A DNA stretch of 64,000 bases from NCBI GenBank assembly GCA_038040485.1, contig JBBPIE010000033.1, forward strand, positions 1-64,000, in the 5' to 3' direction. Numbering within the stretch: position 1 is the first letter of the stretch; each line of letters begins with the position of its first letter. This stretch comes from Onstottus_B arcticum. Its GTDB lineage: Bacteria; Acidobacteriota; Blastocatellia; UBA7656. Shown here one piece after another: positions 19,467-28,327 of the stretch. The notes under the pieces were generated by a model that was given only the letters and a program-made list of their open reading frames with translations, searched no databases and had not been told where the DNA came from. The translations under genes were made by a program, and so were the position numbers.

Positions 19467-20467
19467 AGATGAAACAGGTAACTTCTCTTCTGGCGCGCCT
19501 GGCCCTGGGAGCGCGGGCATCCTGCCCGCATGCCCTCGCGCTTACCGCAGCTTTCCTCACAGCTACCCTCGCACTCGCCGTCCCTTCTCAATCTGCGCGC
19601 GCAAGCGCCGCCGAAGATGTTTTTGATCGCGTCAAGCATGGCTATGCCGATTCAGGCGGTGTAAAAATTCATTACGCGACGCTCGGATCCGGCAATGCGC
19701 CTCTTATCGTGATGATCCACGGCTTTCCGGACTTCTGGTACTCGTGGCGTCATCAGATGACCGTTCTCTCCAAGGACTATCAGGTAGTCGCGATCGATCA
19801 GCGCGGCTACAACCTGAGCGACAAACCCAAAGGCAAAGAGAACTACGATATGACCCTGCTTGTTGACGACGTCCGCGCTGTAGTCAAACATCTCGGGCGC
19901 GACAAAGCCATCATTGTTGGGCACGATTGGGGCGGCCGCGTGGCGTGGGGCTTTGCGATGAAGTATCCGGAGATGACGCACCGGCTGATCGTTTGCAATC
20001 TGCCTCATCCGCGTGGCATCGCTTACGAGCGCGCCCACAACAAAGAGCAGCAGGCCAATACGGCTTATGCGCAGCGCTTCAAACAGGAGGACGCAGCTAA
20101 GAATCTAACGGCTGAAGGGTTGGCAATGAGAGTCAGAGACCCGAAGGAGCGCGCACACTACGTCGAAGCATTCCGCCGTTCTGACTTCGAAGCGATGCTG
20201 AATTACTACAAGCAGAACTATCCGGCGCCGCCTTATCTGGAAGACACGTCGCCGGTGGTGAAAGTAAAACCACCGGTGCTTCTGATTCACGGTCTGGACG
20301 ACAAAGCGTTGATGCACGGCGCGTTGAATCACACGTGGGAATGGCTTGAGAAGGATCTTACGCTGGTGACGATCCCGGGTGTCGGGCACTTTGTGCAAAA
20401 CGACGCAGCCGAGTTTGTTTCCGCGATGATGAAGTCTTGGCTCGAGGTTCAAGCGGCGAAACCGTAG
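19463..20467 (+). CDS. Secreted alpha/beta hydrolase (epoxide hydrolase-like)
   Basis: An exported hydrolase of 334 residues whose ATG overlaps the preceding PQQ gene stop (ATGA), so the two are translationally coupled. The signal peptide is at about 1-48. Catalytic features: oxyanion HGFPDFWYSW, nucleophile Asp in VGHDWGGRVAWG, acid region LLIHGLDDKAL, and His in PGVGHFVQND. It is similar in layout to the hydrolase at 9073. Coupling to a PVA-dehydrogenase-like enzyme suggests hydrolysis of an oxidised product, but the Asp nucleophile points to epoxide- or halide-type chemistry rather than diketone cleavage. Substrate unknown. Confidence 0.9.
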   Translation: MKMKQVTSLLARLALGARASCPHALALTAAFLTATLALAVPSQSARASAAEDVFDRVKHGYADSGGVKIHYATLGSGNAPLIVMIHGFPDFWYSWRHQMTVLSKDYQVVAIDQRGYNLSDKPKGKENYDMTLLVDDVRAVVKHLGRDKAIIVGHDWGGRVAWGFAMKYPEMTHRLIVCNLPHPRGIAYERAHNKEQQANTAYAQRFKQEDAAKNLTAEGLAMRVRDPKERAHYVEAFRRSDFEAMLNYYKQNYPAPPYLEDTSPVVKVKPPVLLIHGLDDKALMHGALNHTWEWLEKDLTLVTIPGVGHFVQNDAAEFVSAMMKSWLEVQAAKP

Positions 20468-20781
20468 CGACAGGCATTCGGCTTTACGCTAACTCTTTTG
20501 GCGAGCTTGTCGGGTAGCAAACTAACGCCGCTAGAGTTTGCAGATGCAAACCAGGACGGGCGAGGAACTCCAGCGGAGTTCAATGTTTGTAGAAGACGTT
20601 GAGGACGAGCGGCCAACTCCAGCAGGAGTTGTATGTGCCCGTTGAACGACTTGGAACTCGATGAACATATCACCCCGCTGGGGTGAGAACTTCTTCGTGC
20701 CGAACTACTATAAACATTCAACCACTACGTGGTTGTGAGCTCAGGCGTGAACATAAACCTAGCTGCCCAGGAGAATCGATC
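20468..20781. other. Intergenic region holding four REP-like hairpins
   Basis: No gene is apparent before the 20785 start. The region holds four short hairpins listed separately (20566-20735). An AGGAG at 20769-20773 is the ribosome-binding site of the next gene. Confidence 0.6.
20566..20735. repeat. REP-like hairpins with different but self-complementary stems
   Basis: Four hairpins: AACTCC-agc-GGAGTT (20566-20580), CAACTCC-agca-GGAGTTG (20614-20631), TCACCCC-gct-GGGGTGA (20670-20686) and CAACCAC-tac-GTGGTTG (20719-20735). The first two are in forward and the last two in inverted orientation. Three of the four tails fit ATGTTYRTMG on the oriented strand; the second has ATGTGCCCG. The tails resemble those of the 13-kb cluster although the stems differ. 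Confidence 0.8.
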
Positions 20782-20784
20782 ATG

Positions 20785-21222
20785 ATGAAACGCATTTGGT
20801 TGTCCTTATTCGGTTTCGTATTAGCCATCAGCGTTGGCATCGCCTCAGCCCAAAGCACTGAGACGAAGCCGCCAGCCCCAGACATCGCCGGCGACTGGAC
20901 AGGCACGTGGGCGACTTACAGTCCCGCTCAGGGAGCCGTTCCCCCGAAGGACATTTGCAAGAGTCTAGTTTGCAAAGTCACTTACAAAGACGGCGTCTGG
21001 GAAGCGACGTTTGAAGGCGATTGCGGCCGGCCCTACAAGTACACGATCAAGATGGAAGGCCGCCAGGTAGGCAAGGTCGTGATGTTCAAAGGCACTACCG
21101 ACCTTGGAGCAAAAGACGGCGGAGTTTTTGACTGGATCGGCCGGGCTAACGAGAAGGAGTTCGTCGGGTTCTTCACGAGCGGTTACTACACAGGCGTATT
21201 CAATCTCTCTCGAGCGAAATGA
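20785..21222 (+). CDS. Secreted small protein of unknown function
   Basis: I do not recognise the family. It has about 145 residues, with a clear signal peptide (MKRIWLSLFGFVLAISVGIASA), then a beta-rich domain beginning GDWTGTW, with three Cys (DICKSLVCK and GDCGRPY). Two ATGs (20782, 20785) follow AGGAG at good spacing. The G.W.G.W opening is common in small secreted lipocalin-like proteins. It is monocistronic: a hairpin-rich region lies upstream and a long gap downstream. Confidence 0.75.
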   Translation: MKRIWLSLFGFVLAISVGIASAQSTETKPPAPDIAGDWTGTWATYSPAQGAVPPKDICKSLVCKVTYKDGVWEATFEGDCGRPYKYTIKMEGRQVGKVVMFKGTTDLGAKDGGVFDWIGRANEKEFVGFFTSGYYTGVFNLSRAK

Positions 21223-21609
21223 ACCGGCGCTTTCGTCGTCTGCGGGATTCAGAATAACCGTGTCGGCCCCAAGCACGTGTAGCGAAGCGCAGCTTTGAAG
21301 ACAGCTACGCGGCCGCTGCTATGTTCGTTTTCACGCGGCCATCGTAGCAACGACGTGGTGGCGAAACACTATCTCTTACCTTGAAACCGGGGCAGCACCG
21401 TTGCTCCGTCGCGGAAAGTATGGGGACTGGAAACTCACAGGGCAATGGAGGTAATTTGGTCCTGCGTGAAGACGTCGAGAGTCGGAGGAGCCGTTTGTCG
21501 TTGGCCCATTCCGCGAGATGATACCTTGAGGATTCCGTCACTTGTCTTTGGTAGGTCCAGACCACCGAGAGTAGAATCACCTAAACAACCTGAAGAGGAG
21601 CTTGGGGCG
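21223..21609. other. Intergenic region upstream of the metallophosphoesterase
   Basis: No gene or RNA is recognised. The only signal is a possible promoter close to the 3' end. Base use shifts to AT-richer here, compared with the genes before it, and stays so until about 24.2 kb. Confidence 0.4.
21548..21577 (+). promoter_or_regulatory. Possible promoter of the phosphoesterase-HAD operon
   Basis: TTGGTA (21548-21553) and TAGAAT (21572-21577) are spaced by 18 bp, and would start transcription about 25 nt before the ATG at 21610. Matches to consensus are 4/6 and 5/6. Sequence prediction only. Confidence 0.4.
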
Positions 21610-23274
21610 ATGTCACTAACTACCGGCAGTTCAGCACCAGCGGATATCCGTTACTTATTCCGGTTCCGCGACCTCATAGCAAAGACTATCCAAGAACACC
21701 AGCAGATCATCGACAAATACCAGGCATCTTGGTGGGGATGGTGGAAGCGCCCCACCGAGGGATCGCGGCCGGACGTCTGGGAACCGCTCGAAGCTGAAAC
21801 GCTGACGGGTCGCGAAGTCACGATAGGGCTATTTGACTCCGGCGATGGCAGTGTACATCAGGCTCGGGTTAGTCGTGTAATCAAACCGCAACCGGATACG
21901 GGACTCCCCCCGCTGCCTAAGGGAGAGGAGACGCTTGTGCCGGAGTATTATCGCAAGAGTCCTTTTAGCAGAGCCTGGATGAAGATCGTCAAGATCGATC
22001 CGCAGCCGTTTCCGTTCTTCGGTCGGTATTCTTTTGGTCCGCTTCCCCCGTTGCCCTATTACTCTCAGTCCGTACTGAACCGGCTCCGAGACAAAGTGAT
22101 CATAAGCCCCGACGAACTTCGTGGCATGGACACGACGATCTGGGAGGTCCGTCCGAAGGCATCGGGCGATCATGAGACAGAAATACTGCTAAGTACGCGG
22201 TCGCTCTCAACACCGGTCTCCTTCGACTCTGTGGACGCTCAGAGTAATACTATACTTCACATTACGGATCCGCACTTCACGATAGGGAAGCACCGCTCCC
22301 AACACGTGTGGCGCCTTGAGAGTGAGGTTTCGCAAGGAAAGGCTACTCTAGCCGAGGCGATCAAGGACGCACTCAATGAAACAAAGGTCGGCTTGATCAT
22401 CGTTACCGGTGATCTGACTTTTACAGGCGAGACCGTAGAATTCGACGAAGCAAGGACATCCCTCATTCGTTTGCTCGGGCTGCTGGATCTTGATCTCGAC
22501 CGTCTGGTCGTTGTCCCGGGTAATCATGACATCCGGTGGACCCAGCAAAAACCTTATAATGAGAATGCGAGCGTACTAGAAGCTCCAGACGAGGCCAGAA
22601 AGAACTACCGCAAGTTCTACTTTGACCTCTACCGGCACGACCCCAACCCAACCCTTTCTATGGGCCGACGGTTTCAGTTGCCGTGCGGTGTTGCCCTGGA
22701 GGTGTGCGCTCTGAACTCAAGCTCTCTCGAACAAGGCAAAAAGTTCCTCGCCGGAATGGGGCGAATAGAGGAGAGTGCCCTGAATAAGGTCGCAAATGAA
22801 CTTCGGTGGGATCAACCGAGCTTGGCGCTTCGAATGTTGGCTCTTCATCACCATTTGGTGGCAACCGAGAACGTCGAGCCGGCTTCCGGCTACAACCGCG
22901 GCTTCGGAATTGCCGTCGACGCCCCTAAGATAATGCGTAGAGCGGCGAAGTACGGAGTTCATCTTGCACTACATGGTCACAAACACCGCGTCTTTATCTG
23001 GCGCTCTGGAGTATATGAACTACCCGAGCACACTCAGACAGCCTGGCAACTGGGGAACGTGTCGATTGTTGGGGGCGGAAGCGCCGGGTCGACTGATACA
23101 GAAGCGCGAAAGAACTATTTCAATCTTGTCGATGTAAGCAACAGCGGCGTTAGCGTGAGAATGTATCGCGCCGAAGACGGAGGTGCCTTCTCCGAAATGG
23201 CGCGGTGGACGGCCGCCCTTGAGTTGAAGGGCTCTCCCCCTAGCCTTACACTTCAGGACTGGATCATTCCTTAA
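21610..23274 (+). CDS. Calcineurin-like metallophosphoesterase with unrecognised N-terminal domain
   Basis: A cytosolic protein of 554 residues. From the ATG at 21610 (G-rich upstream sequence), residues 1-210 form a domain I cannot name, with FRFRDLIAKTI, the aromatic motif WWGWWKRP and a Pro-rich stretch (FFGRYSFGPLPPLPYY). The C-terminal part is a class III/YfcE-like calcineurin phosphoesterase with all dinuclear metal motifs: ITDPHF, TGDLTFTGE, VPGNHDIRW, LALHHHLV and ALHGHKH. Substrate could be a phosphodiester (nucleotide or nucleic acid). The HAD gene follows after 11 bp. More AT-rich codon use than its neighbours suggests transfer. Confidence 0.85.
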   Translation: MSLTTGSSAPADIRYLFRFRDLIAKTIQEHQQIIDKYQASWWGWWKRPTEGSRPDVWEPLEAETLTGREVTIGLFDSGDGSVHQARVSRVIKPQPDTGLPPLPKGEETLVPEYYRKSPFSRAWMKIVKIDPQPFPFFGRYSFGPLPPLPYYSQSVLNRLRDKVIISPDELRGMDTTIWEVRPKASGDHETEILLSTRSLSTPVSFDSVDAQSNTILHITDPHFTIGKHRSQHVWRLESEVSQGKATLAEAIKDALNETKVGLIIVTGDLTFTGETVEFDEARTSLIRLLGLLDLDLDRLVVVPGNHDIRWTQQKPYNENASVLEAPDEARKNYRKFYFDLYRHDPNPTLSMGRRFQLPCGVALEVCALNSSSLEQGKKFLAGMGRIEESALNKVANELRWDQPSLALRMLALHHHLVATENVEPASGYNRGFGIAVDAPKIMRRAAKYGVHLALHGHKHRVFIWRSGVYELPEHTQTAWQLGNVSIVGGGSAGSTDTEARKNYFNLVDVSNSGVSVRMYRAEDGGAFSEMARWTAALELKGSPPSLTLQDWIIP

Positions 23275-23285
23275 AGGAACTACAA

Positions 23286-24245
23286 ATGAAGCGCGTTCGG
23301 ATTCAGCTATTGGTTACTGACTTAGACAACACTCTCTACGATTGGGTGTCTTCCTTTGTCCCCGCCTTTTACGGGATGGTGGACGTCGCCGCCCAAATCC
23401 TACGCGTGGACCGAGAAGAATTGTTGGATGATCTAAAGGCGGTTCATCAACGGTACCACAACTCAGAGCAGCCTTTCGCGTTGCTCGAAACTCACATTGT
23501 GGAGCGCCGATATCCTCGTGCCACTCGCCTCGAGCGAAAGCGTCTTCTGGCGCCCGCATTTGATGCGTTCAATGAACTCCGTCGACAGAACCTGCGCCTA
23601 TATCCCGAGGTCCGCGAAACTCTGCACACAATCCGTGACCGCGGCTGCGGCGTGATAGGGTACACCGAGGCTGTTGTTGAGAACAGTCTATACAGGCTGT
23701 GTCTGCTTGGTCTCCTGGAAGAGATTCAACTCCTTTATGTGCCGAAGAGTCGCGCAGACGAAGGTCACCCCGACCCGGCGCGCCAACGAATTCTCGAACA
23801 GCATCGTGAGAAGGTGCGCCTATTACCTGATGGTCATCGAAAGCCTGATCCTCACGTTTTAAAACAAATATGTGAGGATCGCGGGGTACCGGTGGAGGAA
23901 GCCCTTTACGTTGGCGACAGCATGACCAGAGACGTTGCCATGGCCAAAGCCGCCGGCGTACACGCTGCCTGGGCACGATATGGATCCGCACTCAACCCGA
24001 ACGATTGGAACAAACTAGTGCGAGTTACCCATTGGACTGCTGAAGACGTCGCCCGTGAGATGCGACTCAAAGAAGAGTATCGCGATGTTCGACCTGATGT
24101 AGAAATCGACTCGTTCGCTGAATTGCTGGCGCCCGATGAGCGAAGGGCAAGGCAGGTGTTTGACTATGGTTCGAAGAACGAGTCCCTGATCACCGCAAGC
24201 GAACCCGTCTTGCGCGGAACGCTTCCTAGTTCACATCTTCCCTAG
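23286..24245 (+). CDS. HAD family hydrolase
   Basis: A phosphatase-type HAD protein of 319 residues. Motif I is VTDLDNTLYDW, motif II is in GVIGYTEA (Thr in place of the usual Ser/Thr position), motif III is the Lys of HRKPDP, and motif IV is YVGDSMTRDVAMAKAAG. A mostly helical cap lies between residues 20 and 110. AAAGGAA precedes the ATG. It directly follows the metallophosphoesterase gene and shares its base composition, so the two probably act together. The C-terminal ~70 residues (WTAEDVAREMRLKEEY) extend beyond a standard HAD core. Confidence 0.88.
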   Translation: MKRVRIQLLVTDLDNTLYDWVSSFVPAFYGMVDVAAQILRVDREELLDDLKAVHQRYHNSEQPFALLETHIVERRYPRATRLERKRLLAPAFDAFNELRRQNLRLYPEVRETLHTIRDRGCGVIGYTEAVVENSLYRLCLLGLLEEIQLLYVPKSRADEGHPDPARQRILEQHREKVRLLPDGHRKPDPHVLKQICEDRGVPVEEALYVGDSMTRDVAMAKAAGVHAAWARYGSALNPNDWNKLVRVTHWTAEDVAREMRLKEEYRDVRPDVEIDSFAELLAPDERRARQVFDYGSKNESLITASEPVLRGTLPSSHLP

Positions 24246-24325
24246 AACGCCTCGCGTTCCAGCCCGGTCTGTCCGGGTGATCGCCGGCATCGGCGACTCA
24301 CTTTCATGATGCCGACGGCTAACAG

Positions 24326-24784
24326 ATGACTGAATCCCGACCACCAACCGAAGAGTTGATTCGGATGCTCTCACGCTACGATTTGAGCGTGGGTGAGCTC
24401 GCGCTCGGGCTGCGTGAGATGGTGCTCAAAGAAGCGCCGGCCGCGGTCGAGAGGCTCGTTCAAGTGTACGCGCTAGTGTTCTGGTACTCGCTCACCGGCA
24501 AGATGAGCGACGCCTTTTGTCAGGTCGTGATTTATCCCAAAGGCGTCAATCTCATGTTCAATCGCGGCGCGGAGCTTGAAGACCCCAGTGGAGTGCTCGT
24601 GGGCGATGGCAAGATCATTCGGCACATCAAGGTCCGCCGATCCGAAGACTTGAAGAACCCTCATCTGCGAAAGTTCATTCGAGCAGCGCTAAAGCACGCG
24701 AAGGTGAGAGCGAAAGAGAAGAAGCTCGCAGCCCGACCTACGAAGCAAATCGCGCAAGTTTCGGCGAAGAGGCGTCCGGGGTAG
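24326..24784 (+). CDS. DUF1801 domain protein
   Basis: A 152-residue cytosolic protein with the DUF1801 pattern (VVIYPKGVNLMFNRGAEL.DP.GVL.GDGK.IRHIKV.....L..P.L..FI..A). The family has a frataxin-like/YdhG fold without settled function. The start is the ATG at 24326. The C-terminal 30 residues are Lys/Ala-rich and basic. It has its own spacing from the HAD gene and normal base use for this genome. Confidence 0.8.
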   Translation: MTESRPPTEELIRMLSRYDLSVGELALGLREMVLKEAPAAVERLVQVYALVFWYSLTGKMSDAFCQVVIYPKGVNLMFNRGAELEDPSGVLVGDGKIIRHIKVRRSEDLKNPHLRKFIRAALKHAKVRAKEKKLAARPTKQIAQVSAKRRPG

Positions 24785-24855
24785 GATCTGGACTCTCCTG
24801 GTTTTTTGAACGATCCCAATTTTGATCTGACAGGAAGTGTGTTAGGGTAAACGTC

Positions 24856-24939
24856 ATGAGCACAACGACACTAATAATCATTATCCTCGTGCTGATCCTC
24901 CTCTTTGGCGGCGGGTACGGCTACAGCCGCCGGCGATAA
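24856..24939 (+). CDS. 27-residue single-helix membrane peptide
   Basis: A very short frame encoding MSTTTLIIIILVLILLF followed by GGGYGYSRRR: one hydrophobic helix, a Gly/Tyr turn and a basic C-terminus that would stay in the cytosol. An AGGG lies about 8 nt before the ATG. Similar short hydrophobic peptides with a Gly-rich/Arg tail are common in soil bacteria (DUF3309-like in style, though not the same sequence). Function unknown. Confidence 0.55.
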   Translation: MSTTTLIIIILVLILLFGGGYGYSRRR

Positions 24940-25222
24940 GGACGGCTGCGCGAGCGCCACGCCGCATTCGGATTGCAGACGCGTTGCTACGGGACCACCT
25001 CTCCGAGTATGAGTTCTGGGGCGGCGACATAGGATCGCCCTACACTTTTTTTGCACCCATTCAAGTCACCGGTGCGTATCTCGTGTGAAGACCCAGGAAC
25101 ATGACCTAACATGAGGACGTACGCCCTTATGCGAGCGACGCAAGGGGAGACTCTGCGACGCAGGTAAAAGGTTCGCGACACCCACATTCCGGTCAAATCG
25201 ATTTTTTCATTGCGGGAGGATT

Positions 25223-26914
25223 ATGAACAAGATTCGTGTTGTAGCTATCGCGCTGATCTCGCTTGCGGCGACAGCTCTGTACGTGCTGCCTGGCTGCTTT
25301 TCGTTGCGTACCGTTGGGGCAAACGGACCGGGGCCATCATCTAAGAACGTCTCATTCAATAAAGAAGTCGCGCCCATCTTCTACAAGAGCTGCGCCGAGT
25401 GCCATCGCCCCGGCGAAGCCGCGCCGTTCTCGGTGCTCAGCTACAAAGATGTCCGCCCCTGGGCGAAATCGATTAAAGAGAAAGTCGTCAGTCGCCAAAT
25501 GCCTCCCTGGCACGCCGATCCGCACGTCGGCAAGTGGGCAAATGATCCGCGGCTGACGCAGGCCCAAGTCGATACCATCGCCGCCTGGGTAGATGGCGGA
25601 GCGAAGGAAGGCGATCCGAAAGACCTGCCCGCGGCGCCCCAATTCGTCGAAGGTTGGGGTATCGGCAAACCCGATGTGATTATCCAGATGCCCGAAGAGT
25701 ACACCGTCGAAGCCAGCGGTCCCGACGAGTACCAATACTTCGACGTGCCGACCAACTTCAAAGAGGACAAGTACGTGCAGATGGCTGAAGCGCGGCCCGG
25801 CAATCGGAAGGTCGTTCATCACGTCATTGCCTTCGTCGTTCCACCCGGCCAGCCGAGCCTCAACATGGTTCCCAAGGAGCAGCGGTCCGCCGCTCTTGAA
25901 GGTTCGTTGAAGAACACGCCGTTTTATCGCGACGGTCTGTTGATTCGCATGAGGGAGGGCCAGCCGGTCTACGACGACGCGAGCGAAATCCCGGCCAATC
26001 TCAAGGGCTACAACCAGGTCGACGATTTTCTTACCGCTTATGCGCCGGGGAGCGACTACGGTGGGTGGCAGCCCGGAACGGCAAAGAAAATCCCAGCCGG
26101 CGCAACTATCCGTTTTCAGATTCACTACTCCAAGATCGCCGGAAGCGTTCAGACGGACCGTTCAATGGTCGGTTTGATTTTCGCGAAACAACCGCCGGAG
26201 CGGCTTATGAAGACGCGCGCGGTTGCGAACGTTTTCTTCCAGATCCCGGCGAATGCCGATCATCACAAGGTCACGGGCGTATGGAAGCCGAGCCTGGACA
26301 TCACCCTCTACTCTCTGATGCCGCACATGCACTATCGCGGAGCGGCGATGGAGTACAAGGTCTTCTATCCCGACGGAAAAACCGAGGTGCTGCTGAACGT
26401 GCCTGCCTACAGCTTCAACTGGCAGATGGCCTATCGCCCACAGGTGCCGATTCGTATTCCAGCGGGGAGCAAGATTCAGGTGACGGGGTACTTTGACAAT
26501 TCGGTGAAGAACAAGTTCAATCCTGATCCCACCAAAAATGTGCGTCAGGGTGAGCCGACATACGACGAGATGATGATGGGTTTCATGGATTACACGGCGG
26601 AGAAGCCGAAGAACCTGGCGAAGGTCGATCCGAAGGTCTTCGATACCTACGTCGGCAAGTATGATTTCGGCAACCCCAATAATCTGTACTCGGTGACTAG
26701 AGAAGGCGACCGCTACTTTGGTCAGGCGCCAAACAATCCGAAGCGGGAGCTGTTCCCGGCATCCGCGACCAGCTTCTTCGTCCCCGAAGTCGAATCTCAG
26801 ATCACGTTTGTGAAAGATGAAAAAGGCGAAGTGTTCGAATTGATCTACGATCAGAACGAACGAGTGAGGCATTGCAAACGAGTCAGGGAAGCGACCGCAA
26901 GCAGCAAGCAATAG
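25223..26914 (+). CDS. Cytochrome c / copper monooxygenase-like (PHM-type) protein with C-terminal domain
   Basis: An exported protein of 563 residues, possibly a lipoprotein (VLPGC near residue 26). The N-terminal haem domain has CAECH followed by MPPWHAD. Two beta-sandwich domains like those of peptidylglycine alpha-hydroxylating monooxygenase follow, with VVHHV, RFQIHY and PHMHYRGAAMEY as probable copper-ligand segments. After about residue 470 an extra domain begins YVGKYDFG and resembles the DUF3471-type beta domain seen after hydrolases. Likely a redox enzyme with unknown substrate. GGGAGGA precedes the ATG. It is convergent with a shorter paralog at 27011. Confidence 0.85.
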   Translation: MNKIRVVAIALISLAATALYVLPGCFSLRTVGANGPGPSSKNVSFNKEVAPIFYKSCAECHRPGEAAPFSVLSYKDVRPWAKSIKEKVVSRQMPPWHADPHVGKWANDPRLTQAQVDTIAAWVDGGAKEGDPKDLPAAPQFVEGWGIGKPDVIIQMPEEYTVEASGPDEYQYFDVPTNFKEDKYVQMAEARPGNRKVVHHVIAFVVPPGQPSLNMVPKEQRSAALEGSLKNTPFYRDGLLIRMREGQPVYDDASEIPANLKGYNQVDDFLTAYAPGSDYGGWQPGTAKKIPAGATIRFQIHYSKIAGSVQTDRSMVGLIFAKQPPERLMKTRAVANVFFQIPANADHHKVTGVWKPSLDITLYSLMPHMHYRGAAMEYKVFYPDGKTEVLLNVPAYSFNWQMAYRPQVPIRIPAGSKIQVTGYFDNSVKNKFNPDPTKNVRQGEPTYDEMMMGFMDYTAEKPKNLAKVDPKVFDTYVGKYDFGNPNNLYSVTREGDRYFGQAPNNPKRELFPASATSFFVPEVESQITFVKDEKGEVFELIYDQNERVRHCKRVREATASSKQ

Positions 26915-26938
26915 TTGATCGCTCTGCGATGAGACTCG

Positions 26939-26974
26939 AGGAGGTGGGTGTTTCGACATCCACCTCTTTTCTTT
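26939..26974. terminator. Rho-independent terminator between convergent paralogs
   Basis: A 10-bp stem, GAGGTGGGTG (26941-26950) with CATCCACCTC (26957-26966) including one G-U pair, is followed by TTTTCTTTT. It serves the plus-strand gene. Confidence 0.85.
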
Positions 26975-27010
26975 TGTGCTTCACGCACCGGTGCCCATAA
27001 CGAAGTTTCT

Positions 27011-28327
27011 TCACTTCTTTTCTTCACGAGCCCCGGTCGCGGCGCGGCTCTGGTCATCAACCGAGTAGGTGATCCCCGAGTACTGCATCTCTTCCCAGGT
27101 CTGTGGACCCCAGCGCACTGCCACCTTCGGATCGGGGTTCCATTTGTTTGCAGTCGAGTTGTCGTAATGAGCCGTGGCCTCGAGTCGCGATCCCTTCGGC
27201 ACTGCCAACGGCTTAGTGAACACGTAATAAGTCTGCCAGTTGAAATTGTACTTCGGGACCGACAACACGCTTTCGGAGCGGCCGTCCGGGTACACAAGTC
27301 GATACTCCCAGCTCTTGCCTCGGAGATGGGTGTGCGGGAAAAGCGCCCAGATGTGCGCGTCCTCACTAAACTGAATTGCCGAATCGACTGCCTGATTGTC
27401 CGCGCCGGGAGGAATGACAAACATCGGATTGACGAACGCGCTGTTGCGCATCTCCTGTTGCGGGGGCTGTTTTGCGAAGATCATACCTACGCTGGTTCGA
27501 TCCTTAGTGGCCGTGCCGTTCGACGTGTAATGAACTTGAAAGGCGAGCGATGCGCCGGCTTTGATGCGAAGCGCAGTGCCTGGCTTGAAGATCATGGCGT
27601 TCGTGCCTGGCGCTGTTGTGGCTATCAGTGAGCCCGGCAGCGCGTGCTCTCGTGAGGACGCGTTGCCATGCCCTTGCCCGAAGCCTCCAAAGTTCGGCAC
27701 GACCTGGACAAACCCCTGTGACCGTCGCGCGCCGGGCTCGCGACAGAAGACCAGCACGTGATGGACGACGCTGCGCGAGCCGGGCCTTACTTCGATGGCC
27801 TGCACCCATTTGTCTTCGGTGAAGTTGGTCGGCACTTCGAAGAACTGATACGCAATCGTGCCGGACTCCGGGACTTCAAATTCTTTCGACATGCTGATAA
27901 CGGCGTCGGGTGTACCGATCTCCCAACCGTCGGCGAACTTTGGCGCCGGCGGCAGGTCTTTCGGGTCGCCCTTCGGTGCGCCGCCATCGGCCCAACGGAT
28001 CAAGGTGTCTTTCTCTTTCGCGCTCAATCGCCTGTCGTTTGAGAAAGTGCCGTGTGGCTGCGTAGCGTGCCAAGGCGGCATGTTGCCGGCGGCGACTTGC
28101 TCGCGAATCGCTTTCGCCCAAGGCCGCGCGTTCTCATAAGTGAGCAGCGACATAGGCGCGATGTCGCCAGGTCGGTGGCAGCTTGCGCAGTTCTTAAAGA
28201 GAATCGGCGCCACGTCTTTTGAGAAAGTCGGCGTTGCCTCCGAGTTCGGCCTGGCCGATGGAATCGCTGTCAATGCGAGCACCGTCACGGCTAGCGCCGC
28301 CGTATACTTTAGTCGGGTGTTGATCAT
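27011..28327 (-). CDS. Cytochrome c / copper monooxygenase-like (PHM-type) protein
   Basis: An exported paralog of the 25223 gene, 438 residues, without its C-terminal beta domain. The ATG at 28327 has GAAGGAAG upstream and begins a signal peptide (MINTRLKYTAALAVTVLALTAIPSA). CASCH and MPPWHA mark the haem domain; VVHHVLVF, AFQVHYTS and PHTHLRGKSWEY mark the copper-type domains. The pair probably arose by duplication and inversion. The C-terminus ends in a charged tail. Confidence 0.85.
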   Translation of the reverse strand: MINTRLKYTAALAVTVLALTAIPSARPNSEATPTFSKDVAPILFKNCASCHRPGDIAPMSLLTYENARPWAKAIREQVAAGNMPPWHATQPHGTFSNDRRLSAKEKDTLIRWADGGAPKGDPKDLPPAPKFADGWEIGTPDAVISMSKEFEVPESGTIAYQFFEVPTNFTEDKWVQAIEVRPGSRSVVHHVLVFCREPGARRSQGFVQVVPNFGGFGQGHGNASSREHALPGSLIATTAPGTNAMIFKPGTALRIKAGASLAFQVHYTSNGTATKDRTSVGMIFAKQPPQQEMRNSAFVNPMFVIPPGADNQAVDSAIQFSEDAHIWALFPHTHLRGKSWEYRLVYPDGRSESVLSVPKYNFNWQTYYVFTKPLAVPKGSRLEATAHYDNSTANKWNPDPKVAVRWGPQTWEEMQYSGITYSVDDQSRAATGAREEKK

